Part shown: positions 48,992 to 59,533 of the stretch, piece after piece
Layout of the letters: each line of letters begins with the position of its first letter
How positions within the stretch are numbered: the stretch's first letter is position 1
Source of the DNA: Pelagibacterium limicola
GTDB lineage: Bacteria > Pseudomonadota > Alphaproteobacteria > Rhizobiales > Devosiaceae
Assembly (NCBI RefSeq): GCF_015694405.1
Contig: NZ_JADQDB010000002.1
Location: 310,001-374,000, forward strand
Reading direction: 5' to 3'
Length of the DNA stretch: 64,000 bases
The notes under the pieces: generated by a model
Database searches by the model: none
The model's input: only the letters and a program-made list of their open reading frames with translations
Told to the model about the DNA's origin: nothing
Program-made: the position numbers and the translations under genes

Positions 48992-49279
48992 TTACTCCAC
49001 CACCTTGGGAACCATGAAGAAATTGTCTTCCGAAATCGGCGCATTGGCGACGATCTTCTCGGCGTACCCGCCATCCGTCACCTTGTCCTCGCGACGGCGA
49101 AGCTGCATCGGGGTCACCGACGTCATCGGCTCGACGCCCGAAACGTCGACCTCGCCAAGCTGCTCGACAAAGCCAAGGATGGCGTTGAGCTCGCCTTCAT
49201 AGGCGGCAACTTCTTCCTCGGTGATCCTGATACGGGCCAAGCGCCCGATGCGTCTCACGGTATCGGCATCGACCGACAT
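48992..49279 (-). CDS. gatC: Asp/Glu-tRNA amidotransferase subunit C
   Basis: A 95-residue stabilising subunit that wraps around GatA and GatB. The N-terminal helix region [28 protein letters not shown] (8-35) and the central [20 protein letters not shown] are typical, as is the C-terminal [12 protein letters not shown] at 49279 has AGGAG upstream. First gene of gatC-GNAT-gatA-pentapeptide. Confidence 0.95.
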   Translation of the reverse strand: MSVDADTVRRIGRLARIRITEEEVAAYEGELNAILGFVEQLGEVDVSGVEPMTSVTPMQLRRREDKVTDGGYAEKIVANAPISEDNFFMVPKVVE

Positions 49280-49397
49280 CAAACGTCTCCTGCTAGCGAT
49301 GCGAACTGGATTATCGGGCCTTTTAGCAATGGCAGCCAGCCAAAGGCAATCGCCAAATCCCGCCATTGGCGGCCTTTATGGCATTCATAGAATTGCC

Positions 49398-49934
49398 TCA
49401 TGCCTCCACGGCCAATCCCCGTTCAAGGACGATCAGACTGGCATCGGCAAGCTGCGGCACCAGGGCTTCGAACGCCGCTTCGATCTCGCCGTCGGTCACA
49501 GCCAGAGCAACCAGCTTGGGCCGCGCGGCGTCCAGAAGGGACATGCCTTGTTCGATGCATGCCGCGCCCGGCCCGTTCAGGACAACCACGGCATTGTCTG
49601 CCCAGCGGCCCCATTTCGCCTCCACACTCCCCTCTGCGATCACCAGCACGCCCTCATCTCGCGAATCGGCGAAAAGGCCGAGTGCGCCCAACCTGAAAAG
49701 GTCCAGGCGTTCGTCACCATCCTCGTCGTCAATCAGCCGCAACCGCCTATGGGGGCGCCACGCTGTGGGATCAAAGACGGGAAGATCGCTGCTTGTAGCC
49801 GACACAACCGCCTGCGCGCCCGCCGTCAGTTCCACAGGATCGATTCCTTCGGGCGCCCCTTCCGGATCGACAACCACGATCCGGCCCGCGATATGGATGC
49901 GGAATGTCGTGGCGGCGAACCATGTGATCTTCAT
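49398..49934 (-). CDS. Degenerate metallo-beta-lactamase-fold protein
   Basis: A 178-residue protein beginning [18 protein letters not shown], the first strands of UlaG-type metal-dependent hydrolases, then VVVDPEG where those enzymes have their first turn. The metal motif HxHxDH expected next is absent: the sequence is [11 protein letters not shown]. Later histidine ligands are also not seen. In related genomes an intact metal-dependent hydrolase gene lies between gatC and ruvX, so this looks like a decayed or repurposed homologue. ATG at 49934 is ten bases from AAGG; ATG at 49943 is the alternative. Divergent from ruvX. Confidence 0.65.
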   Translation of the reverse strand: MKITWFAATTFRIHIAGRIVVVDPEGAPEGIDPVELTAGAQAVVSATSSDLPVFDPTAWRPHRRLRLIDDEDGDERLDLFRLGALGLFADSRDEGVLVIAEGSVEAKWGRWADNAVVVLNGPGAACIEQGMSLLDAARPKLVALAVTDGEIEAAFEALVPQLADASLIVLERGLAVEA

Positions 49935-50005
49935 CTCGTTCATACCTTGCCAGTACAGCCGAAACTGCTGATAAGCCGACAAAGGCATCACCGCAAGGAA
50001 CCCCG

Positions 50006-50464
50006 ATGACCGAAAGTGAACACCCGCTCGGCGGCCTCGCCGAAAAAGGCAAGCTTATGGGCCTCGACCTCGGCACCAAGACCATTGGTGTCGCGATCTC
50101 GGACGCCCTGCGGATGACCGCTTCGCCGGTCGAGACCATCAAGCGCATAAAGTTCACTCAGGACGCTGAAAGGCTTGCCAAGCTCATTGCCGACAACAAC
50201 GTTACCGGCATCGTCGTCGGCCTGCCGCTCAATATGGACGGCACGGAAGGACCCCGCGCCCAATCGGTCCGCGCCTTTGTACGCAATCTCAGGCAGAAGA
50301 TCGATGTCCCAATGGTCTTCTGGGACGAGCGGTTCTCCACGATGGCGGTCACCCGCACCATGATCGAAGCCGACCTCTCCCGCGCCCGGCGGGCCGAAGT
50401 GGTCGACAAGCTGGCGGCGAGCTACATCCTTCAGGGCGCGCTGGACCGGCTACGGCGAGGATAA
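50006..50464 (+). CDS. ruvX: Putative pre-16S rRNA nuclease (YqgF/RuvX)
   Basis: A 152-residue RNase H-fold protein. [17 protein letters not shown] near residues 17-33 holds the first catalytic Asp; [16 protein letters not shown] and the [11 protein letters not shown] segment follow, with a late Asp in the [13 protein letters not shown] helix. Implicated in 16S rRNA 5' end maturation. It precedes pyrB by 78 bases on the same strand. Confidence 0.94.
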   Translation: MTESEHPLGGLAEKGKLMGLDLGTKTIGVAISDALRMTASPVETIKRIKFTQDAERLAKLIADNNVTGIVVGLPLNMDGTEGPRAQSVRAFVRNLRQKIDVPMVFWDERFSTMAVTRTMIEADLSRARRAEVVDKLAASYILQGALDRLRRG

Positions 50465-50542
50465 TCGCGGAAATCTCGCACCTCACCCTTGCCGCACCCG
50501 CCTCCATGGGATAGGGACCGGCAGTCGCAAGCGGGACATCAA

Positions 50543-51529
50543 ATGGCAGGACGACAGCCAGAACCTTCCGACACCCGGACCGGCACCCCCGGTTCCTTCC
50601 TTCCTTTCCGTCATCGGCATCTTCTCGGCATTGCCCAGCTCGACCCGGTCGAGATCGTCGATCTGCTCGACCGCGCCGAGGCGATGATCCCGATTTCGCG
50701 CCAGCGCAAGGCTCTGCCCACGCTCTTGGGCAAGACCCAGATCAACCTCTTTTTCGAGAACTCCACCCGCACGCAGGCAAGTTTCGAGATTGCGGGCAAG
50801 CGGCTTGGCGCGACCGTCATGAACATGGCGGTCAGGACTTCATCGCTCGCCAAGGGTGAAACCCTGATCGATACCGCAGCAACGCTCAACGCCATGCAGC
50901 CCGACGCCATCGTCGTGCGTCACGGCTCGTCGGGCGCCGTGGAACTTCTGAGCCAGAAGGTCGAATGCGCGGTTATCAATGCGGGTGACGGCGCCCATGA
51001 GCACCCCACCCAAGCCCTGCTCGATGCGCTCACCATCCGCCGCCATTTCGGCAGGCTCAACGGGCTGACGGTAGCCATCTGCGGTGACATCGCCAATTCG
51101 CGCGTTGCGCGCTCAAATCTCATCCTGCTCGGCGCCATGCAGGCCCGTACGCGCGTCATCGCACCAAAATCGCTTCTGCCGCGCGGCGTGGAGCAGATGG
51201 CAAGCGAAGTCTTCACCGACATGCGCGAGGGTCTCGAGGGCGTCGACGTCGTCATGATGCTGCGCCTCCAGAACGAACGCGCCAGCGGCAAGCTGATCCC
51301 CTCTGTACGAGAATTCTACCGCTTCTACGGACTCGACGCCGAAAAGCTTTCCCATGCCAACAAGGACGCGTTGGTCATGCATCCGGGCCCGATGAATCGC
51401 GGCGTCGAAATCGACCCCGCCATCGCAGACGGCCCGCAATCGGTCATCACCGAACAGGTGGAAATGGGTGTCGCAGTCCGCATGGCCGTCCTCGATGCGC
51501 TGCTGGGCGGGGAGACGCGCGATGAATAA
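50543..51529 (+). CDS. pyrB: Aspartate carbamoyltransferase catalytic chain
   Basis: A 328-residue enzyme joining carbamoyl phosphate and aspartate in pyrimidine synthesis. [12 protein letters not shown] near residue 72 is the carbamoyl-phosphate loop; [12 protein letters not shown] and the [12 protein letters not shown] segment carry further substrate residues. ATG at 50543 has GGGA seven bases upstream; the longer frame lacks homology. It overlaps the pyrC-like gene by eight bases, the usual pairing with a non-catalytic dihydroorotase partner. Confidence 0.95.
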   Translation: MAGRQPEPSDTRTGTPGSFLPFRHRHLLGIAQLDPVEIVDLLDRAEAMIPISRQRKALPTLLGKTQINLFFENSTRTQASFEIAGKRLGATVMNMAVRTSSLAKGETLIDTAATLNAMQPDAIVVRHGSSGAVELLSQKVECAVINAGDGAHEHPTQALLDALTIRRHFGRLNGLTVAICGDIANSRVARSNLILLGAMQARTRVIAPKSLLPRGVEQMASEVFTDMREGLEGVDVVMMLRLQNERASGKLIPSVREFYRFYGLDAEKLSHANKDALVMHPGPMNRGVEIDPAIADGPQSVITEQVEMGVAVRMAVLDALLGGETRDE

Positions 51530-52820
51530 GCCGATCCTTATCCAGAACGCCCGCGTCGTCGATCCGGCATCCAACGCAGACTTCAGCGGCGCGATCCTGA
51601 TCGAAAAGGGCGTAATAGCCGACATCGCCAAAGGCAACGCGCCGGGCGCGCCGGAGCAGTCCGAAATCATCGACGCCAAGGGACTGGTTGCGGCGCCGGG
51701 GCTGATCGACATGCGCGTGTTCACGGGCGAGCCGGGCCACGAATACCGCGAGACGATCAAAAGCGCTGGCGAGGCGGCGGCAGCGGGAGGCGTCACCACT
51801 ATCCTCGTCATGCCGGACACCCAGCCTGTCATCGACGATGGCGCGCTTGTTGAGTTCATCGCCCGCAACGCCGAGGCCAATACCCCAATTACGGTCCTGC
51901 CCTCCGCCGCCATCACCAAAGGCACCGAAGGCAGAGAGCTGACCGAATTCGGCCTTCTGCTCGAGGCGGGTGCGGCGTGCTTTGCCGAAGGGCGCAAGTC
52001 GATCCAAAGCGCCGCCGTCATGCGCGCCGCCATGACCTATGCGTCCAATTTCGACGCCCTGATCGTCCATCAGCCGTCCGAGGCAAGCCTCGTTTCCGAC
52101 GGCGTAATGAATGCTGGTCCGTTCGCGACGTTCCGGGGCCTCAAGGGAATCCCGCTGGAGGCCGAAACCATCCCGCTCGACCGCGACCTGCAGCTGGCCC
52201 TCCTCACAGGCGCTCGCTACCACGCCGCGCAAATCTCCACCGCACGCGCTGCCGAACTGGCGGCATTCTACAAGGCGCGCAGCGCCAACATCTCGGTCGG
52301 CGCATCGATAAACAACTTGTGCCTCAACGAAAACGACATCGGCTCGTACCGCACCTACTTCAAGCTCTCCCCACCCCTGCGTCACGAGGACGACAGGCAG
52401 GCAATGGTCGAAGCGCTCAGGAATGGTGTCATTGATGTCATCCATTCCGATCACGACCCGCAGGACACCGAAGGCAAGCGGCAACCCTTCGCCGACGCTG
52501 CAACGGGAGCCATCGGGCTCGAAACGCTCCTTGCCGCTGCCTTGCGGCTCGTCCATTCCAGCGATGCAAACCTTATGACCGTTTTGCGCGCCATGACGGC
52601 GCGACCTGCGGAAATCCTCGGGCTCGAAAGCGGCAGGATCGCCAAGGGTGCGCCCGCCGATATCTGCCTTTTCGATATGGACTATCCCTGGGTCGTGGAG
52701 GAAGCTACGATCCGCTCCCGCTCGCGCAACACCACATTCGAGAACGCGCGCATGACCGGCAAGGTTACGACGACGATCGCCAAGGGCAAGGTCGCGTTCA
52801 GGGAGGGCCACGCGCGATGA
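51522..52820 (+). CDS. Dihydroorotase-like protein, probably inactive (PyrC')
   Basis: A 432-residue protein with full dihydroorotase architecture ([26 protein letters not shown]). The zinc-binding HxH after PGLIDM is replaced: the sequence is [14 protein letters not shown] where active enzymes have MHVHLREPG, so two metal ligands are missing. The position usually held by the carboxylated lysine also lacks an obvious match. Such pseudo-dihydroorotases assemble with and support aspartate carbamoyltransferase in proteobacteria. The eight-base overlap with pyrB fits this. A catalytic pyrC should exist elsewhere in the genome. Confidence 0.88.
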   Translation: MNKPILIQNARVVDPASNADFSGAILIEKGVIADIAKGNAPGAPEQSEIIDAKGLVAAPGLIDMRVFTGEPGHEYRETIKSAGEAAAAGGVTTILVMPDTQPVIDDGALVEFIARNAEANTPITVLPSAAITKGTEGRELTEFGLLLEAGAACFAEGRKSIQSAAVMRAAMTYASNFDALIVHQPSEASLVSDGVMNAGPFATFRGLKGIPLEAETIPLDRDLQLALLTGARYHAAQISTARAAELAAFYKARSANISVGASINNLCLNENDIGSYRTYFKLSPPLRHEDDRQAMVEALRNGVIDVIHSDHDPQDTEGKRQPFADAATGAIGLETLLAAALRLVHSSDANLMTVLRAMTARPAEILGLESGRIAKGAPADICLFDMDYPWVVEEATIRSRSRNTTFENARMTGKVTTTIAKGKVAFREGHAR

Positions 52821-53416
52821 TCGAATATGCACTTGCGCTTATATTGGGTTACGGGCTCGGCTCTATACCCTTCGGGCTGGTCGCGACACGCTTCGCCGGG
52901 CTGGGCGACGTGCGGGCTATCGGCTCGGGAAATATCGGCGCAACCAATGTATTGCGGACCGGCCGCAAGGACCTGGCGGCCCTGACGCTTGTCGGTGACG
53001 CTGGAAAGGGCGTAGCGGCCGTGCTGATCGCGGCATGGTTGTGGTTCCCCGAAGCAGCGATGGTGGCTGGCGTCGCCGCGTTTTTCGGCCACGTCTTTCC
53101 CGTCTGGCTCCGCTTCAAGGGCGGCAAGGGCGTTGCCACCTATATCGGCATCCTGATCGCGCTCAGCTGGCCCGTGGGACTGGGCTTCTGCGCCATTTGG
53201 CTGCTGGTGGCCGTAACCTCTCGCTATTCCTCGCTCTCGGCCCTGACCGCCGCTGCAGCGGCGCCCGTGCTCGCCTTTTTGTTTGCTGGCTGGCCGCTGG
53301 CTATCACGAGTCTTTTGCTGACGATGGTGCTCTATTACACCCATCGGCAGAATATTGCGCGACTTCGGGACCGCACTGAGACAAAGATCGGCGCCAAGAA
53401 GGCCGAGCTGGGATAG
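52817..53416 (+). CDS. plsY: Acyl-phosphate glycerol-3-phosphate acyltransferase
   Basis: A 199-residue membrane enzyme acylating glycerol-3-phosphate, the first step of phospholipid synthesis. The three cytosolic PlsY motifs are present: GSIPFGL plus [32 protein letters not shown], and the later YSSLSAL segment. Five helices are visible. Four-base overlap with the pyrC-like gene and eight bases to dprA mark an operon. Confidence 0.94.
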   Translation: MIEYALALILGYGLGSIPFGLVATRFAGLGDVRAIGSGNIGATNVLRTGRKDLAALTLVGDAGKGVAAVLIAAWLWFPEAAMVAGVAAFFGHVFPVWLRFKGGKGVATYIGILIALSWPVGLGFCAIWLLVAVTSRYSSLSALTAAAAAPVLAFLFAGWPLAITSLLLTMVLYYTHRQNIARLRDRTETKIGAKKAELG

Positions 53417-53424
53417 GTTCGGCG

Positions 53425-54537
53425 ATGACGCGTGAAAGGCTCACACCTACCCAGCGCGTCGATTGGCTCCGCCTGATCCGGACCGACAACGTCGGCCCGC
53501 AAACCTTCCTCCAGCTCATCAGCCGTTTCGGCTCGGCAGGAACTGCGCTCGAAGCCTTGCCCGGCCTTATAAGGCGAAATGGGACTTCCCCATCCGCCAT
53601 TCCTGCGGCAGCCGAAGCCGAGGACGAAATCGCACGAGCCGAGCGGATCGGTGCCAGGTTTGTTGCTCTCGGCGAGCCCGACTATCCGCCGCACCTTGAG
53701 CATATACACGCCCCTCCCCCGCTGATCGCCGTAAAAGGTAGCCACATCGTTTCGGCGCAAAAGACCATCGGAATTGTCGGCGCCCGAAACGCATCTGCCG
53801 CCGGACGGCGCATGGCACAACTTCTGGCAAGCGACCTTGGAAATGCCGGCTATGCCGTCGTCTCGGGCCTTGCCCGCGGGATCGACGCTGCCGCGCACGA
53901 CGCGTCGCTCCGTACGGGAACGATTGCGGTCCTGGCGGGTGGGCTCGACCGGCTCTACCCGCAGGAAAACATCCCGCTCGCCGAAGCCATTGTCGATCAG
54001 GGCGGCGCGCTGGTGAGCGAGATGCCGTTCGGCTGGGAGGCCCGCGCCCGTGACTTCCCGCGCCGCAACCGGCTGGTCGCGGGCATTTCGCTCGGCGTCG
54101 TTATCGTCGAGGCAGCGAAACGGTCGGGGTCGCTGATCACCGCGCGGCTGGCGCTCGAGCAGAACCGCGAGGTCTTTGCCGTCCCCGGCTCGCCACTCGA
54201 TCCGCGCGCAGAGGGCGGCAACGCATTGATCCGGCAGGGCGCCATACTCATAACCTCGGCGGAAGACATCATCAACGACCTCGCCCAGTCCAGACCGCCC
54301 CAGGCCGACCTCTTCCAAGAGGACGATCAGGACCAGCCGCTCGGTGCCGTGCCCGATCCCACGTCCGATGAACGCACGCAATTGCTCGATGCACTCAGCC
54401 CCGCACCGGTTTCGATAGACACACTGGTGGAGGTGACAGGACTTCCAGCCGGAACGGTTCAGATCCTGCTTCTCGAACTCGATCTCGCAGGCCGGATCGA
54501 ACGCTCGGGCGGGCAATTGGTGGCACTGCGCATCTGA
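53425..54537 (+). CDS. dprA: DNA processing protein DprA
   Basis: A 370-residue protein that binds incoming single-stranded DNA and loads RecA. The Rossmann-like core has IVGARNASAAGRRMA near 113-127, VSGLARGIDAAAH, VLAGGLDRLYPQEN and FPRRNRLVAGIS. A C-terminal winged helix (about 310-370) is present, and a helix-hairpin N-terminal part (RLIRTDNVGPQTFLQLI). Whether this organism is competent is unknown; the gene is widespread regardless. Confidence 0.94.
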   Translation: MTRERLTPTQRVDWLRLIRTDNVGPQTFLQLISRFGSAGTALEALPGLIRRNGTSPSAIPAAAEAEDEIARAERIGARFVALGEPDYPPHLEHIHAPPPLIAVKGSHIVSAQKTIGIVGARNASAAGRRMAQLLASDLGNAGYAVVSGLARGIDAAAHDASLRTGTIAVLAGGLDRLYPQENIPLAEAIVDQGGALVSEMPFGWEARARDFPRRNRLVAGISLGVVIVEAAKRSGSLITARLALEQNREVFAVPGSPLDPRAEGGNALIRQGAILITSAEDIINDLAQSRPPQADLFQEDDQDQPLGAVPDPTSDERTQLLDALSPAPVSIDTLVEVTGLPAGTVQILLLELDLAGRIERSGGQLVALRI

Positions 54538-54567
54538 TCGCCATACATACCGAGAAATGACCCGCAA

Positions 54568-54596
54568 TTGACACGGGGCCACGCTTTCACCATGTT
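54568..54596 (+). promoter_or_regulatory. topA promoter
   Basis: TTGACA (54568-54573), a 17-base spacer and CATGTT (54591-54596) form a good sigma-70 promoter about 75 bases before the topA ATG, in the only gap of this gene block. Confidence 0.55.
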
Positions 54597-54678
54597 GCGC
54601 TCGCCTTGGGGTCGCGATCCTGACCCGGTATTTCCCGAAATCAGGGCAAATCACTTTAGTTGCGGAGCCGCATAAGGC

Positions 54679-57237
54679 ATGAAAGTCGTCATCGTCGAGA
54701 GCCCGGCCAAGGCCAAGACCATCAACAAATATCTGGGCAAGGACTTCGAGGTTCTGGCCAGCTTTGGCCATGTGCGCGATCTGCCCTCCAAGGACGGATC
54801 GGTGCGTCCCGACGAAGATTTCGCGATGAGCTGGGAGGTCGATACGGCCTCGAAAAAGCGGCTCTCCGATATCGCAAAAGCAGTAAAGGGCGCTGACGAG
54901 TTGATTCTCGCGACCGACCCTGATCGTGAGGGCGAGGCGATCTCCTGGCACATTCTCGACGTGCTCAAGGAAAAAAAGGTCATCAAGAAGGACATGCCGG
55001 TCAAGCGCGTGGTGTTCAACGCGATCACCAAGGACGCCGTGACCGAGGCAATGAAGAAGCCGCGCGATATCGATGCGCCGCTTGTCGACGCCTATCTCGC
55101 ACGCCGGGCGCTCGATTATCTGGTGGGCTTCACCCTTTCCCCGATCCTCTGGCGCAAGCTGCCGGGCTCGCGTTCGGCGGGCCGCGTGCAATCGGTGGCT
55201 CTCCGGCTTGTGACTGAGCGCGAGGAGGAAATCGAGAGATTCAAGCCCCAGGAATACTGGTCGGTTCTCTCGACGATGGCGCAAGCCGGAAAAAGCTTCC
55301 AGGCCCGGCTTTATTCGGTCGATGGCGACAAGACCGACAAGCTGGACATCAAGAACGGCGAGGATGCTGCGGCGCTGAAAAAGGCTATCGAAGCCGGGAC
55401 GTTTCGGGTCGTCTCGGTCGAGAAGAAACCGACCAAGCGCAACCCCTATGCGCCGTTCACCACCTCGACGCTACAGCAGGACGCTTCCTCTCGGCTCGGT
55501 CTCTCCCCCTCGCGGACAATGCAAATTGCTCAGCGCTTATATGAGGACGGACTTATAACCTATATGCGGACCGATGCCGTGCAGATGGCCCCTGAAGCCA
55601 TCGAGGCGGCGCGCCGGGTTATCGGCAAGGAGTTCGGCCCCGAATACGTGCCGGAAAAGCCGCGCCTCTACCAGACCAAAGCAAAGAACGCGCAGGAAGC
55701 CCACGAGGCGATCCGCCCGACCGAGCTCGGCAAGCATCCAGACACGCTGCGCAATCTCGATCCGGACCAGGACAAGCTCTATCAGCTCATCTGGCGCCGC
55801 GCGCTGGCCAGCCAGATGCGTTCCGCCGAAATCGAACGCACCACCGCCGATATCGCCGTTGCCACATCTGGCCGCAACATCGTGCTGCGCGCAACCGGAT
55901 CGGTCGTTACATTCCCGGGGTTCCTCGGCGTCTATGGCGTAGAAAAGACCGACGAGGACGACGAAGACAGCCGCGAGCTGCCCGCACTCAATGAAGGCGA
56001 CACGCCCGCACTCGAAAAGGTCTATATCGAACAGCACTTCACCCAGCCCCCTGCCCGCTATACCGAAGCAAGCCTCATCAAGAAGATGGAAGAACTGGGG
56101 ATCGGCCGGCCTTCGACCTATGCGGCGACGCTCGGCACCCTCAAGGACCGCGACTACATCCGGCTCGATAAGCGCGCCCTTTTTCCCGAGGATCGAGGGC
56201 GGTTGGTAACAGCCTTCCTCCAGAGCTTCTTCACCAAATACGTCGAATACGGCTTCACGGCCGGACTCGAAGAGGAACTCGACGAGATTTCGGCAGGCGA
56301 GATCGACTACAAGGAGGTGCTGCGCCGCTTCTGGAAGGATTTTTCGCATCACACCGAGGAGATAAAGGACCTCAGGGTTTCGGAGGTCCTCGACGCGCTC
56401 AACGACCTTCTCGGCAACCACATCTTCCCGCCCCGCGAAAACGGGGCCGACCCGCGCCTGTGTCCCACCTGCGGTACTGGCCAGCTTTCCTTGAAGCTCG
56501 GCAAGTTCGGCGCCTTTATCGGCTGCTCGAACTATCCTGAATGCCGCCACACGCAACAGCTTTCCGAAAGCGCCACGGGCCAGTCCAACGAATCTCAGAA
56601 CGGAGATGGCGTTCTCGGCACCGATCCCGAAACCGGGCTGGACGTCTTTTTGAAGTCTGGACGCTTCGGGCCGTATGTCCAGCTCGGCGACGACAAGGAG
56701 GCCAAGCGCTCCAGCCTGCCTAAAGGCTGGTCTGCCGGTACGATGGATCTCGACAAGGCCCTCAAGCTCCTGACCCTGCCGCGGGAAGTGGGCATCCACC
56801 CGGAAACCGGCAAGCCGATCAGTGCCGGCATCGGGCGCTACGGCCCATTTGTTCTGCACGACGGCACATATGCCAATCTGCCTGACGTTGAGGAAGTGTT
56901 CACGGTCGGCCTCAACCGCGCCGTGACGCTGATCGCTGAAAAGCAGAATGGCGGCGGGCGTGGCGGTCGCGGTGCATTACAAGCCGCAATCCAGACCTTC
57001 GAGCACGCCGATGGCCCGATCACGGTACGCGCGGGCCGCTACGGACCATACGTCAACCAGGGCAAGACAAATGCTACCCTCCCCCGCGACCTGGCACCCG
57101 AATCGGTGACGCTCGAAAAAGCGCTGGAACTGATCGCGGCAAAAGGGGGTTCGGGAGGCAAGAAGAAGGCACCGGCGAAAAAAGCCAGCGGCACAAAGAA
57201 GACAGCCGCAAAAAAGAAGACCGAGGCTCAAGGATAA
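54679..57237 (+). CDS. topA: DNA topoisomerase I
   Basis: An 852-residue type IA topoisomerase relaxing negative supercoils. The N-terminal Toprim domain shows VIVESPAKAKTI and TDPDREGEAISWH; the catalytic tyrosine is Tyr295 in GLITYMRTD. IGRPSTYAATLGTL lies near 475. A C4 zinc ribbon (CPTC...CSNYPEC) begins near 595, then three further C-terminal repeats of the GRYGPYV type, ending in a Lys/Ala-rich tail as in other alphaproteobacteria. It is followed by rnr after three bases. It is the expected target if the YjhX protein here behaves like E. coli TopAI. Confidence 0.97.
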   Translation: MKVVIVESPAKAKTINKYLGKDFEVLASFGHVRDLPSKDGSVRPDEDFAMSWEVDTASKKRLSDIAKAVKGADELILATDPDREGEAISWHILDVLKEKKVIKKDMPVKRVVFNAITKDAVTEAMKKPRDIDAPLVDAYLARRALDYLVGFTLSPILWRKLPGSRSAGRVQSVALRLVTEREEEIERFKPQEYWSVLSTMAQAGKSFQARLYSVDGDKTDKLDIKNGEDAAALKKAIEAGTFRVVSVEKKPTKRNPYAPFTTSTLQQDASSRLGLSPSRTMQIAQRLYEDGLITYMRTDAVQMAPEAIEAARRVIGKEFGPEYVPEKPRLYQTKAKNAQEAHEAIRPTELGKHPDTLRNLDPDQDKLYQLIWRRALASQMRSAEIERTTADIAVATSGRNIVLRATGSVVTFPGFLGVYGVEKTDEDDEDSRELPALNEGDTPALEKVYIEQHFTQPPARYTEASLIKKMEELGIGRPSTYAATLGTLKDRDYIRLDKRALFPEDRGRLVTAFLQSFFTKYVEYGFTAGLEEELDEISAGEIDYKEVLRRFWKDFSHHTEEIKDLRVSEVLDALNDLLGNHIFPPRENGADPRLCPTCGTGQLSLKLGKFGAFIGCSNYPECRHTQQLSESATGQSNESQNGDGVLGTDPETGLDVFLKSGRFGPYVQLGDDKEAKRSSLPKGWSAGTMDLDKALKLLTLPREVGIHPETGKPISAGIGRYGPFVLHDGTYANLPDVEEVFTVGLNRAVTLIAEKQNGGGRGGRGALQAAIQTFEHADGPITVRAGRYGPYVNQGKTNATLPRDLAPESVTLEKALELIAAKGGSGGKKKAPAKKASGTKKTAAKKKTEAQG

Positions 57238-57240
57238 AAA

Positions 57241-59529
57241 ATGGCCAAGCGCGCAGCACCATCCGGCAAGGCTCCTGCTTCCGGCAAGAGCCGCCGCAAT
57301 CCTGCGTGGCAGCCGGGCGAGCTTCCTACGCGCGAGGCTATCCTTGAAGCGATAGCGCAGTTCCCCGAGATCGATTCCAAGCGTGAGATCGCGCGGCATT
57401 TCGGTATCAAGGGCGATGACCGCGTGGCGCTCAAGATGCTGCTCCGTGACATGGAGAACGAAGGCCTGCTCGCCCGCAAGCGCAAGGCGATCCGCGCGAC
57501 GAGCGAATTGCCGGCCGTGACCGTCCTCGATATTCCCGCCGACGCCGATCCAGAGAACCTTCACGCCTTCCCCGCCAAATGGGACGAGGAAGAAGGCGAA
57601 AAGCCGCGGGTCGTAGTAACCATCGGCAAGGACGCCCGCGTGGTCCCCGCCCCCGGCGACCGGATTCTGGCGCGCATCCAGCGCGGCGAAGGTCTCGCAC
57701 CTACCTACACCGCCCGCCCCATGAAAGTGCTCGATAAACCGCGCAAGGCCGATATCGGCATCGTCCGCATGGACAATGAGGGCGCGCGGCTGGTGCCCAT
57801 AGAGCGCAAGGCGCGCGAAATGCGTATCCCGGCCGGCGACCTCGGCGGCGCAAAAGACGGCGATCTCGTCGAAGTCGAGGTGGCTGTTTCAGGCCGCCTG
57901 ATGATCCCACGCGCCAAGGTTGTTTCTGTTGTCGGCAACCCGCAATCGGAAGGCGCGGTGAGCCTGATTGCACTCCATTCACTCGACATCCCCTACCGTT
58001 TCCCAGCTTCGGTGATCGCGGAAGCCGATGCGGCCGAGGAAGCGACGCTCAAGGGGCGCGAAGACTGGCGCGATATCCCGCTCATTACCATCGACCCTCA
58101 CGACGCCAAGGATCACGACGACGCCGTGCACGCCGAGCCCGATACCGATCCGGGTAATCCCGGCGGGCATATCCTCCATGTCGGCATCGCGGACGTCGCC
58201 CATTATGTGCGAGCCGGTTCGGCGCTCGACCGCGAGGCCTATCTGCGTGGCAATTCGGTTTACTTCCCCGACCGCGTGGTGCCGATGCTGCCCGAGCGGA
58301 TTTCCAACGATCTCTGTTCGCTGCGCGAGGGCGAAAACCGCGCCGCGATGGCGCTGCGCATCGTCATCGACGCCGAAGGCAACAAGAAGCGGCATTCGTT
58401 CCACCGCGTGACGATGCGCTCGGCGGCCAGGCTCTCCTACCAACAGGCTCAAGCCGCGATCGACGGCGAGCCGGACGACAAGACCGGACCACTCCTCGAA
58501 CCGATCCTGAAGCCCCTATGGGCCGCATACGCTTCGCTTGCCAAGGCGCGGGACCGCCGCGGCCCGCTGGCGCTCGACCTGCCTGAGCGGCGGATCAGGC
58601 TCGATGAAACCGGGATGGTGACGGACGTGTACGTCCCCGAACGACTCGATGCGCACAAGCTCATCGAGGAAATCATGATCCTCTCCAATGTCTGCGCCGC
58701 TGAGACCCTGGAAAAGCACCGGACCGGCCTGCTCTACCGCGTCCACGATGCGCCGAGCCGGGAGAAGGTAACCTCTCTGGGTGAGTTCCTGAAATCGCTC
58801 GACCTGCCCGTCCCGCGTTCGGAAAGCCTGCGGCCCAAGGACTTCAACCAGATCCTTTTCCGCGCCGAAAAAGCCGGCAAGTCCGAGCAGGTCAACGAGA
58901 TGGTGCTGCGCTCCCAGGCGCAGGCCGAATATGCGCCAGGCAACTATGGGCACTATGGCCTCAACCTCGACCGCTATGCGCATTTCACCTCGCCCATCCG
59001 GCGCTATGCCGATCTGATCGTCCACCGCTCGCTCATCAAGGTGCTCGGCCTCGGTGACGATGGGCTGACCGAGGCCGAGGAAAGCCGCCTCGCCACTGTT
59101 GGCCAGCACATCTCGGCCACCGAGCGCCGCGCAATGGCTGCCGAACGCGAAACGGCAGACCGGCTGCTCGCACAGTTTCTCGCCAACCATATCGGCGCGC
59201 GTTTCACGGGCAAGATCGCAGGTGTCGTCGGCGCCGGGCTGTTCGTTCGGCTCGATGAAACCGGAGCGGACGGGTTCGTGCCCGCCTCCTCGCTCGGTAC
59301 CGATTATTTCCGCTATTTCGAGGACCAGCAGGCCTTGATCGGGGAAAGGACTGGCGAACGGTTCCGGATCGGCGACCGGGTCGAAGTGCGACTGCTTGAA
59401 GCGGCACCGATGGCTGGCGCTTTGCGGTTTGAAGTCTTATCTGAAGGGGAGCGCATAAAACCCCCGGGGCCAGGACGTACCCAGCGCGGCAAGCGCGCTC
59501 CGTTCAAGGGAAAACGTCCAAGGAGATGA
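57241..59529 (+). CDS. rnr: Ribonuclease R
   Basis: A 762-residue 3'-5' exoribonuclease able to degrade structured RNA. An N-terminal winged-helix-like part (about 20-85) precedes cold-shock domains. The RNB catalytic motif IDPHDAKDHDDAVHAE near 285 holds the four metal-binding aspartates. The RNB end motif YAHFTSPIRRYADLIVHR is near 580, followed by an S1 domain (about 645-735) and a basic tail. It follows topA by three bases. Confidence 0.96.
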   Translation: MAKRAAPSGKAPASGKSRRNPAWQPGELPTREAILEAIAQFPEIDSKREIARHFGIKGDDRVALKMLLRDMENEGLLARKRKAIRATSELPAVTVLDIPADADPENLHAFPAKWDEEEGEKPRVVVTIGKDARVVPAPGDRILARIQRGEGLAPTYTARPMKVLDKPRKADIGIVRMDNEGARLVPIERKAREMRIPAGDLGGAKDGDLVEVEVAVSGRLMIPRAKVVSVVGNPQSEGAVSLIALHSLDIPYRFPASVIAEADAAEEATLKGREDWRDIPLITIDPHDAKDHDDAVHAEPDTDPGNPGGHILHVGIADVAHYVRAGSALDREAYLRGNSVYFPDRVVPMLPERISNDLCSLREGENRAAMALRIVIDAEGNKKRHSFHRVTMRSAARLSYQQAQAAIDGEPDDKTGPLLEPILKPLWAAYASLAKARDRRGPLALDLPERRIRLDETGMVTDVYVPERLDAHKLIEEIMILSNVCAAETLEKHRTGLLYRVHDAPSREKVTSLGEFLKSLDLPVPRSESLRPKDFNQILFRAEKAGKSEQVNEMVLRSQAQAEYAPGNYGHYGLNLDRYAHFTSPIRRYADLIVHRSLIKVLGLGDDGLTEAEESRLATVGQHISATERRAMAAERETADRLLAQFLANHIGARFTGKIAGVVGAGLFVRLDETGADGFVPASSLGTDYFRYFEDQQALIGERTGERFRIGDRVEVRLLEAAPMAGALRFEVLSEGERIKPPGPGRTQRGKRAPFKGKRPRR

Positions 59530-59533
59530 ACGG

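Noticed and set aside
53335-55284. 649-codon minus-strand frame
   Set aside because: Crosses plsY, dprA and topA in antisense, all three well supported; no domain of its own.
55537-56859. 440-codon minus-strand frame
   Set aside because: Antisense to topA.
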